DNA of 11,176 nt. Source: Accumulibacter sp. Lineage in GTDB: Bacteria; Pseudomonadota; Gammaproteobacteria; Burkholderiales; Rhodocyclaceae. Made by a program: the position numbers and the translations under genes. The DNA is taken from positions 1 through 11,176 of the forward strand of contig JAISDL010000169.1 of the NCBI GenBank assembly GCA_031264825.1. The letters are read 5' to 3'. This document shows, in pieces, positions 6,746 to 11,176 of the stretch (the first letter of the stretch is position 1; each line of letters starts with the position of its first letter). The notes beneath the pieces were generated by a model, which had not been told where the DNA came from, searched no databases, and saw only the letters and a list, made by a program, of their open reading frames with translations.

Positions 6746-7481
6746 CCGCCTCCGCCGCCTCGTCTGTGCGCTCGTCCTCCTGATTCCGCACACGGTTCTC
6801 GCGCAAACGCTTCCCCTCCTGACGAGCACGCCGGGACCCGGCGGAACGCAAACGTACTCGCTCCCGATACAAACGCTGCTGACGCTCTCGGCGCTGGCCT
6901 TCATCCCGGCGATCCTCCTGGCGATGACGAGCTTCACGCGCATCATCATCGTCCTCTCGATACTGCGCCACGCGCTCGGAACGCAGACCTCGCCGCCGAA
7001 TCAGGTCCTCGTCGGCCTCGCGCTCTTCTTGACCTTCTTCATCATGACGCCCGTCCTCGAAAAAGCCTACACGGACGCCTACCTGCCGTTTTCCGAAAAT
7101 CAGATCAACGTCTTCCAGGCGGCCGAACGCGGCGCCGTCCCCTTCCGCGCTTTCATGCTCAAGCAGACGCGCGAGACCGACATCGGACTTTTCCTGCGCA
7201 TCTCGAACACGCCCAAGGTCGAAAAGCCCGACGACATTCCGCTCCGCGTCCTCGTCCCCGCCTTCCTCGCCAGCGAACTCAAAACGGCCTTCCAGATCGG
7301 CTTCGTCATTTACATCCCCTTCCTGATCATCGACATGGCCGTCGCCAGCGTGCTGATGTCGATGGGCATGATGATGATGTCGCCGGTCATGATCGCCCTG
7401 CCCTTCAAACTGATGCTCTTCGTCCTCGTCGACGGCTGGCACCTCTTCCTGGGTTCCCTCGTCGTGACCTTCTCGACATGA
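6732..7481 (+). CDS. fliP: FliP, flagellar export-gate channel protein
   Basis: FliP (249 aa) forms the pentameric core of the FliPQR export channel in the MS ring. It has an N-terminal signal peptide (about 1-24, ending VLAQ), the conserved helix with MTSFTRIIIVLSILRHALGTQ (65-85), a periplasmic loop, and both family signatures: PAFLASELKTAFQIGF (176-191) and the PFLIIDMAVASVLMSMGMMM stretch starting at 196. The methionine cluster (about 209-219) matches the methionine-rich gasket that seals the channel in characterised FliP. Length is normal. ATG 6732 lies inside the end of fliO, and the stop overlaps the fliQ start as ATGA (7478-7481), so translation is likely coupled through fliO-P-Q. Confidence 0.97.
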   Translation: MRNSDRLRRLVCALVLLIPHTVLAQTLPLLTSTPGPGGTQTYSLPIQTLLTLSALAFIPAILLAMTSFTRIIIVLSILRHALGTQTSPPNQVLVGLALFLTFFIMTPVLEKAYTDAYLPFSENQINVFQAAERGAVPFRAFMLKQTRETDIGLFLRISNTPKVEKPDDIPLRVLVPAFLASELKTAFQIGFVIYIPFLIIDMAVASVLMSMGMMMMSPVMIALPFKLMLFVLVDGWHLFLGSLVVTFST

Positions 7482-7747
7482 CCCCCGAATCCGTCATGAA
7501 CCTCGGACGCCAAGCGATCGAAATGGCGATCCTCATTTCGGCGCCGCTGCTTCTGACCTCGCTCGTGATCGGCCTCATCATCAGCATCTTTCAGGCGGCG
7601 ACGCAGATCAACGAGCAAACGCTCACCTTCATCCCAAAACTGCTCGGAACCTTCTGCGTTCTCGCCTTCGCCGGGCCGTGGATACTGCGGCAATTGATCG
7701 ACTTCATCCGCCGTCTGATCGAAAGCATCCCTTTCATGATCGGCTAG
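7478..7747 (+). CDS. fliQ: FliQ, flagellar export-gate protein
   Basis: FliQ (89 aa) is the small helical-hairpin subunit, four copies of which wrap the FliP-FliR core of the export gate. The sequence shows the family pattern: MTPESVMNLGRQAIEMAILI at the start, two hydrophobic helices (about 16-40 and 50-75), and the conserved link SIFQAATQINEQTLTFIPK between them. The length is exactly typical. Its start overlaps the fliP stop by four bases (ATGA) and its TAG is followed after one base by the fliR ATG, the tightest packing in the window. Confidence 0.97.
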   Translation: MTPESVMNLGRQAIEMAILISAPLLLTSLVIGLIISIFQAATQINEQTLTFIPKLLGTFCVLAFAGPWILRQLIDFIRRLIESIPFMIG

Positions 7748-7748
7748 G

Positions 7749-8528
7749 ATGATCAGCTTCACGACCGCCGAACTCAACGCATGGATCGCGGCGTTCTTTT
7801 TTCCACTCGCGCGGATTCTCGCGCTGCTCGCGGCCGCGCCGCCGTTCAGCAACGTCGGAGTGCCGACGCGCGTCCGCCTGCAACTCGCGCTCGCGATCGT
7901 CTTCGTCGTCGCCCCCGTCCTGCCCGAACCGCCGCCGATCGCTCCGGCGTCCGGCGCCGGCCTCCTGATCCTCGCGCAGGAAATGCTGATTGGTTATTCT
8001 ATGGGGTTTTCGCTGCGCCTCGTCTTCGCCGCGATCGACAAGGCGGGCAGCATGATCAGCCACCAGATGGGCTTGGGCTTTGCGACCGCCTACGACCCGC
8101 AGAGCGCCTCGCAGACGGCCGTCGTCTCCGAATTCATCGGAATCCTCGCCCTGCTCCTCTTCCTCTCGATCGACGGACACCTGATGGTCATCGACACGCT
8201 CGCCGAGAGCTTCAAGGCGATCCCCATCGGAACCGACCGCGTCTCCGAACAGTCCTGGCTCAACATCGCCAAGGCCGGCGGCATCGTTTTTTCCTCGGGC
8301 GTTCTCCTCGCCCTGCCGATCGTCGTCACGCTCCTGATCACCAACAACGCCATCGCGATCCTGGGGCGCGTCGCGCCGCAGCTCCACCTGATGGTCATCG
8401 GCTTTTCGGTCATCATCCTGCTCGGATTCGCCTCGCTCCGCATCGCAACGTCCTACCTCGGAACGCCGCTCCTCGAACTCTTCGACTACGGATTGCAGTC
8501 GATGCTCAAACTCTTCGCGTTCCGGTGA
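7749..8528 (+). CDS. fliR: FliR, flagellar export-gate protein
   Basis: FliR (259 aa) is the single-copy subunit of the FliP5Q4R1 export gate, structurally a FliP-FliQ fusion. The start with a hydrophobic first helix (LNAWIAAFFFPLARILALLAAAPPFS, about 9-34), the conserved VPTRVRLQLALAI, the EMLIGYSMGF helix, and GSMISHQMGLGFATAYDPQS (101-120) are all family hallmarks. Several further membrane helices follow. Length is normal (about 260). ATG 7749 is one base beyond fliQ, with no separate ribosome site, so coupling is likely. It is the last flagellar gene here: flhB, which follows fliR in many genomes, is absent and repeat DNA begins about 15 bases after the stop. Confidence 0.97.
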   Translation: MISFTTAELNAWIAAFFFPLARILALLAAAPPFSNVGVPTRVRLQLALAIVFVVAPVLPEPPPIAPASGAGLLILAQEMLIGYSMGFSLRLVFAAIDKAGSMISHQMGLGFATAYDPQSASQTAVVSEFIGILALLLFLSIDGHLMVIDTLAESFKAIPIGTDRVSEQSWLNIAKAGGIVFSSGVLLALPIVVTLLITNNAIAILGRVAPQLHLMVIGFSVIILLGFASLRIATSYLGTPLLELFDYGLQSMLKLFAFR

Positions 8529-8540
8529 CTCATTCTTTCT

Positions 8541-8587
8541 TCATGCGCATACGGAATCGTTGGGGTTCGCTACGCTCACCACCAACC
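8541..8587. repeat. Repeat module D1, hairpin after fliR
   Basis: This begins with a CGCATACGGAATCGT block and continues into an imperfect hairpin (GTTGGGGT near 8559-8566 against ACCACCAAC near 8578-8586, one bulged base). The lead block recurs before the hairpin at 11070-11094 (module D2: ACGTATGCGGAATCGT then GTGGGGCT). The hairpin stems differ but the flank is shared. It could slow transcription leaving fliR, but it has no T tract. Confidence 0.65.
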
Positions 8588-8599
8588 TATACCGCCGCT

Positions 8600-8785
8600 G
8601 GGCACGGCATGCCGTGCCCCTACGGGAACCCGCGAATACGCAAATCCAACCTGCTTTCCCCCTGATAAGGGGGAAATGAAGGGGGTTTCGGGGTTTCGTC
8701 CAACCCATTCCACCGAGGGCGGAGAACAAAGGGTATAGGTTGGGCTGAGGAACGAAGCCCAACGTTTCCGAGGCGGCGTGAAAAA
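8600..8785. repeat. Composite palindromic repeat A-B-C, left copy
   Basis: Three contiguous palindromic modules. A: perfect palindrome GGGCACGGCATGCCGTGCCC (8600-8619) plus a conserved tail (TACGGGAACCCGCGAATACG). B: stem TTTCCCCC / GGGGGAAA with loop TGATAA (8655-8676), followed by TGAAGGGGGTTTC. C: ending with stem GTTGGGCT / AGCCCAAC (8739-8763), then AACGTTTCCGAGGCGGCGTG. The same modules recur in the same order and orientation at 10807-10995, about 88% identical by eye, differing in one loop length and scattered substitutions. A second, partial series starts at 8847. Confidence 0.85.
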
Positions 8786-8792
8786 GCACTTA

Positions 8793-8846
8793 CCGGCGGC
8801 AACGCCGCCGCTAACTGATCTGATCCCTGACATCTGATTCCTGATA
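8793..8846. repeat. Second copy of the fliN-fliO repeat element (inverted orientation)
   Basis: Contains hairpin CGGCGGC-AAC-GCCGCCG (8794-8810), then ACTGATCTG and degenerate CTGATCC / CTGATTC units. Read as given it aligns base for base with the reverse complement of the left half of the element at 6101-6167: the stem is identical, the loop differs (GAA in that orientation there, AAC here), and the seven-base units follow. It stops exactly where a truncated A module begins (8847). Confidence 0.78.
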
Positions 8847-8957
8847 GGCGCGCCGTGCCCCTACGGGAACACGCGAATACGGTAATTCCGCCCAACTTTC
8901 CCCCTGATAAGGGGGAAATGAAGGGGGTTTCACCCAACCCATACCGCCGAGGGCGGA
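8847..8957. repeat. Composite palindromic repeat A-B-C, second left copy, truncated at both ends
   Basis: The A module lacks the first seven bases of its palindrome: it begins at GGCGCGCCGTGCCCC (8847-8861) and continues with the conserved tail. The B hairpin is intact (8897-8918, same stem and TGATAA loop as the first copy). The C module is cut short after CCCATACCGCCGAGGGCGGA (8938-8957) and lacks the GTTGGGCT stem. The truncated 5' edge abuts the R repeat that ends at 8846. Confidence 0.8.
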
Positions 8958-9044
8958 TCTGAGACTTCATCAACCCATTGATTCCAAACAATTTTCCTGA
9001 ATATCCTCCCCATCAATACAAAAAACCCGCGCTCAAAATCGCGC

Positions 9045-9072
9045 TTGACATTTCCGGGGAAGCGCCTAGACT
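9045..9072 (+). promoter_or_regulatory. Sigma-70-like promoter for the island genes
   Basis: A perfect -35 hexamer TTGACA (9045-9050) is followed after 16 bases by TAGACT (9067-9072; four of six matches to TATAAT). Transcription would begin near 9079, about 105 bases before the first island ATG at 9186. The leader contains a 14-codon open frame (9106-9150) and an AAAAGGA followed directly by ATG-AGC-TGA (9154-9169), but no recognisable riboswitch. Spacing of 16 rather than 17 and the imperfect -10 make this a moderate prediction. Confidence 0.5.
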
Positions 9073-9185
9073 TTTTCGGGACTCACAGAAGACAGGCGTC
9101 ACCCCATGGACACCACAAATTGCCGCCCCACGCGAACGGTCAGTATTTGAGCCAAAAGGAATGAGCTGATTCTACGGCTTCTCAA

Positions 9186-9542
9186 ATGAATAAATTACAG
9201 CTAAAAATCGCTTTTTTTGTGCCACTGATCGTCGGGGCAGCAATCCTGTACATAATTTATGTACTCCTGCCCATCATCCCAGACTGGAGTACCTTGCTCA
9301 TTTTCCTGAGTGCATGGTTCGCGTGGGTTCAGATCATCTTCCCTTCTTTTGTTGCGACGGTCTACATCGGCGTCGCTTCGTTCGGCCTCTATAAAAATCC
9401 AGACCGCCCAAAAACGCTGCGGCTTTTTTATATTTGCTTTCTCCTCGGCATTGCTCTTGTGCTTATTGACAGTTGGTGCAGCGTTTTATGCATATTTTGC
9501 ACAGGAACAACTTGTTTGCCCTTAAAATATGCCGAGGAATAA
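9186..9542 (+). CDS. Small multi-pass membrane protein, unrecognised family
   Basis: This 118-aa protein is not one I recognise. It is strongly hydrophobic with three or four probable membrane segments (about 8-30, 36-52, 54-68, 79-97). A short loop KNPDRPKTLR (70-79) carries most of the positive charge and is probably cytoplasmic. The C-terminal part is cysteine-rich: C84, C98, C102, C105 and C110, the last four within 13 residues (CxxxCxxCxxxxC), which could bind metal or form disulfides; that is inference. ATG 9186 is the only ATG after an in-frame stop at 9162-9164, but no ribosome site lies at normal spacing. It ends three bases before the next gene, whose ribosome site (GAGGAA, 9535-9540) lies in its last codons. 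Base composition is AT-rich relative to the flagellar genes. Confidence 0.65.
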   Translation: MNKLQLKIAFFVPLIVGAAILYIIYVLLPIIPDWSTLLIFLSAWFAWVQIIFPSFVATVYIGVASFGLYKNPDRPKTLRLFYICFLLGIALVLIDSWCSVLCIFCTGTTCLPLKYAEE

Positions 9543-9545
9543 AAA

Positions 9546-10151
9546 ATGAGGAAGATTCTTTATTTTTTCTGGGGCATCATCCTGGGCATTATTTTAGTAT
9601 TTTCCTATTTTTTATCGCTCAGTTTTCTCACAAGATTGAGCTATGAACTCTGGCCGGCGGAGGCAATACCTCAGGAAAAACTCGTAGAAACTTTTTTTCT
9701 CCCTGTCCTTACACGGGACACCGTTTCAAACGAGCTACACGAAAGAGCTTATAGCCATAAGAATACGCGAAGGCGGCTTGAGGAAGGTCTTGAAACGCTT
9801 GTGGTTCCAGAATCCGCCGTCTACATAAAATTCACGAGTCGTAGCGATGACCTCCGGGAATTACCCATTCCACTCCTCACGGGCACATTTCATTACAAAG
9901 CAGAATTCATAAAAGATGATGTACTTGAGGTCCATTACCGCAACAGCGTACCCTGGTTTTCAAGGTATCTTGTAAAAAATGGAAACCTTGAGTCAGTTTC
10001 CGTCAAAAGTGCCACCTTGAAATGTCAAGCGTTTGCTTTTTTATTGAACCTGGGCTTGTTCTGGGCGATACTCGAAGCACGCAGGCGGTATAAGCGAAGG
10101 AAAGCGGCGCTACGCCCAGCCGCAAACGAGCAAGGCGAGGGGGCAGGATAA
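9546..10151 (+). CDS. Bitopic membrane protein with large extracytoplasmic domain, unrecognised family
   Basis: A 201-aa protein of unknown function. Positively charged MRK precedes a hydrophobic helix (about 5-28), then a roughly 125-residue hydrophilic region (30-155), a second hydrophobic helix (about 158-177, QAFAFLLNLGLFWAILEA), and a very basic tail RRRYKRRK (179-186). By the positive-inside rule both ends are cytoplasmic and the middle is periplasmic. The middle part has charged stretches (ELHERAYSHKNTRRRLEEGL) and beta-like segments (FHYKAEFIKDDVLEVHYRN), with no motif I can name. Ribosome site GAGGAA lies five bases before ATG 9546, and only three bases separate it from the preceding gene, so the two are probably co-translated. 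Base composition is AT-richer than the flagellar operon. Confidence 0.72.
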   Translation: MRKILYFFWGIILGIILVFSYFLSLSFLTRLSYELWPAEAIPQEKLVETFFLPVLTRDTVSNELHERAYSHKNTRRRLEEGLETLVVPESAVYIKFTSRSDDLRELPIPLLTGTFHYKAEFIKDDVLEVHYRNSVPWFSRYLVKNGNLESVSVKSATLKCQAFAFLLNLGLFWAILEARRRYKRRKAALRPAANEQGEGAG

Positions 10152-10170
10152 TTTCAGGAGGGGTGGAATT

Positions 10171-10527
10171 ATGAAGCGCGCATTTTGGTTCATCGTGAAT
10201 CTTGTTGGCTTTACGATGATGCTTGTTTTTTTGTTCTTCGTTTTCGCTGCATTCAATAAAATTTCCGCCAGCATGATCGTAGCCGAGAAACTCCTTTTTG
10301 AAAAAAGCGTTCGCACCTTCGTGGGTCTGATGGTTTTCATCCTCTTCAACATGCCCTTCTACGTTTTGACCTATAAACTCATGAAACAGGACGTGATTAG
10401 CGTGAGGCATAAACGACTCGTTAAAATTCTTTCAATATTCGGAATAGCCATGTGCATCTTCATATATTTGTACGCGGGTATTTTCCCCATCACAATTTGC
10501 AGTTTCAACCCGACATTCCTGTTTTAG
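10171..10527 (+). CDS. Small three-helix membrane protein, unrecognised family
   Basis: A 118-aa protein of unknown function with three clear hydrophobic helices (about 4-28, 47-69, 84-106) separated by short loops. The KLMKQDVISVRHKRLVK segment (69-85) is basic and probably cytoplasmic. It has a perfect Shine-Dalgarno AGGAGG (10156-10161) nine bases before ATG 10171, the best in the window, so the start is secure. It follows the 201-aa gene by 19 bases and precedes the 80-aa gene by ten bases, so all four island genes look like one operon. It resembles the first island protein in size and hydrophobicity, but no sequence similarity between them is obvious by eye. Codon use is AT-shifted like its neighbours. 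Confidence 0.7.
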   Translation: MKRAFWFIVNLVGFTMMLVFLFFVFAAFNKISASMIVAEKLLFEKSVRTFVGLMVFILFNMPFYVLTYKLMKQDVISVRHKRLVKILSIFGIAMCIFIYLYAGIFPITICSFNPTFLF

Positions 10528-10537
10528 CCGATAAAAA

Positions 10538-10780
10538 ATGAACCGGGAACTTGCAAAGCATATCGCCAGGGTCGCGTTTCAGGCTTCGCGCGACATCGGG
10601 GAGCTTGTACCTTTATTGAAGAATCATTGCTCGGCGGACGAGTACGAAAAATTTGGCAAGGTGATCGCCTCGGTGTCTGCGACGATCGGCATGGACATTA
10701 TGAAATTGATTTTCAAGGATTTCCCTGAATTGGAAAAAGAGTTTGACAAGGATATCGAAACTTATGGGAGGATATTATGA
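10538..10780 (+). CDS. Small soluble helical protein, unrecognised family
   Basis: An 80-aa hydrophilic protein with no signal peptide or membrane segment. The sequence is amphipathic and probably all-helical: MNRELAKHIARVAFQASRDI, LVPLLKNHCSADEYEKF, KVIASVSATIGMDIMKLIF, and a charged tail FPELEKEFDKDIETYGRIL, giving three or four helices. It has the look of a compact, conserved small protein rather than a random frame: regular charge patterning, a single Cys and no low complexity. It may be a cytoplasmic partner or regulator of the membrane proteins upstream, or an independent gene; that is inference. ATG 10538 is ten bases after the preceding stop with no clear Shine-Dalgarno, suggesting coupling. 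The right-hand repeat block begins 26 bases after its stop. Confidence 0.7.
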   Translation: MNRELAKHIARVAFQASRDIGELVPLLKNHCSADEYEKFGKVIASVSATIGMDIMKLIFKDFPELEKEFDKDIETYGRIL

Positions 10781-10805
10781 CCCGCATGGCTTGGCCGAGC
10801 GCGCA

Positions 10806-10995
10806 GGGGCACGGCGCGCCGTGCCCCTACGAAAACCCGCGAATACGGTAATCCAAACAACTTTCCCCCTGACAAGGGGGAAATGAAGGGGGTTTCGGGG
10901 TTTCGCCCAACCCATACCGCCGAAGACGGAGCGGAAACGCTATAGGTTGGGCTGAACGAATGTGAAGCCCAACGTTTCCGAGGCGGCGTGAAAAA
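10806..10995. repeat. Composite palindromic repeat A-B-C, right copy
   Basis: Colinear direct repeat of 8600-8785. The A palindrome is extended to 22 perfect bases here (10806-10827). The B stem TTTCCCCC / GGGGGAAA is intact with a TGACAA loop (10862-10883). The C stem GTTGGGCT / AGCCCAAC is intact (10946-10973) with a 12-base loop instead of nine. The shared end AACGTTTCCGAGGCGGCGTG is conserved in full. Offset between copies is a constant 2207 bases up to the C loop and 2210 after it. It lies directly behind the last island gene; the GC-rich A hairpin might limit read-through, but no T tract follows. Confidence 0.85.
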
Positions 10996-10997
10996 AC

Positions 10998-11041
10998 GTA
11001 CGGCTTGGGCTGAACCTCCTTGGAATACCATTCCGCCGTAC
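10998..11041. repeat. Nested inverted repeat
   Basis: The arms GTACGGC (10998-11004) and GCCGTAC (11035-11041) are perfect reverse complements, with a second inverted pair GGAAT / ATTCC (11022-11034) inside. It directly follows the right A-B-C copy and extends the repeat block. It has no counterpart in the left block that I can see. Confidence 0.6.
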
Positions 11042-11050
11042 CCACCATCA

Positions 11051-11176
11051 TTCATACGTATGCGGAATCGTGGGGCTTGGTTTCTCAGCCCCACCAAAAA
11101 CCCCCAGAACCGAGCCGGAACCCAATAAGGTTGGGGGTGCGCCCCGCATCCCCACCGGGACACGCCCGGTTTTACC
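11051..11176. repeat. Repeat module D2 and terminal hairpins at window end
   Basis: The ACGTATGCGGAATCGT block matches the lead of module D1 after fliR. It runs into a perfect stem GTGGGGCT / AGCCCCAC (11070-11077 and 11087-11094, nine-base loop). A further imperfect pairing joins ACCCCCA near 11100 with GGTTGGGGGT (11129-11138). No coding sequence is supported between 10781 and the window end, and the repeat may continue beyond it. Confidence 0.6.

Larger units (their letters stand above)
8529..9044. other. Gene-poor repeat-filled region after fliR
   Basis: The stretch from 8529 to the next gene at 9186 holds no convincing coding sequence. It is filled to about 8957 by the palindromic repeat modules described separately, in the order D1-A1-B1-C1-R2-A2-B2-partial C2. 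After 8957 the base composition drops towards AT-rich and leads into the promoter region of the island genes. Open frames here on either strand are made of repeat sequence. No T-tracted intrinsic terminator was seen behind fliR; the first structure is an imperfect hairpin within module D1. Confidence 0.7.

Noticed and set aside
8655..8676. C/G-rich hairpin as intrinsic terminator
   Set aside because: A strong stem, but it is followed by TGAAGGGGG rather than a T tract in either direction; it is treated as a repeat module instead.
8600..8957. Possible CRISPR array or attachment sites
   Set aside because: Repeats are of different kinds, irregularly spaced, with no uniform spacers, no cas genes, no integrase and no tRNA.
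8541..8991. Several minus-strand frames of 80-123 codons (and similar ones at 10762-11163)
   Set aside because: They consist of the palindromic repeat modules; the same peptide fragments recur (PFISPLSGGK, RKRWAS) because the DNA repeats do. Non-coding repeat is the simpler account.
8978..9169. 63-codon frame from a TTG
   Set aside because: There is no ribosome site, it runs through the predicted promoter, and its composition is unconvincing.

Overview
The window is a GC-rich (about 65-72% in sampled lines) proteobacterial chromosome segment. Most of it (7-8528) is an uninterrupted, co-directional run of flagellar genes in the classical order fliH-fliI-fliJ-fliK-fliL-fliM-fliN-fliO-fliP-fliQ-fliR. 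This order, a FliH N-terminus of the 'IIPKEKLTAYRRWE' type, a CheY-binding FliM N-terminus and a near-perfect sigma-54 promoter inside the cluster point to a beta- or gammaproteobacterium, more likely beta. The genus cannot be fixed from the sequence.

Region by region: (1) 7-2832 encodes the export ATPase complex: FliH (stator/regulator), FliI (ATPase) and FliJ (central stalk/chaperone escort). FliH carries two in-frame tandem repeats, a 9-bp Ser-Ser-Asp tract and a 24-bp GxxxG tract. (2) 2848-2864 is a -24/-12 sigma-54 promoter in the fliJ-fliK gap; it marks the probable start of a second transcription unit and decides the fliK start (ATG 2902). (3) 2902-6101 encodes hook-length control (FliK), the stator-associated membrane protein FliL, and the switch/C-ring proteins FliM and FliN. 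(4) 6101-6236 is a repetitive inverted-repeat element wedged between fliN and fliO. (5) 6299-8528 encodes the export-gate proteins FliO, FliP, FliQ and FliR, tightly packed with overlaps. The products together form the type III export apparatus and switch of one flagellar basal body.

From 8529 the character changes. Two blocks of modular palindromic repeats (8541-8957 and 10806-11094) flank an AT-richer island (about 42% GC in one sampled line) of four small co-directional genes (9186-10780). Three encode small membrane proteins of unrecognised family and the fourth an 80-residue soluble helical protein. A sigma-70-like promoter (9045-9072) lies upstream of them. About 187 bp of the left block (8600-8785) recurs as a colinear direct repeat at 10807-10995 (about 88% identical by eye), so the island looks like accessory DNA bracketed by, and possibly exchangeable through, these repeats. 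No transposase, integrase, tRNA or CRISPR array is visible.

The flagellar part is conventional apart from the promoter and repeats noted. The repeat-bracketed four-gene island is the only candidate for an undescribed system, and its function cannot be stated from sequence alone.
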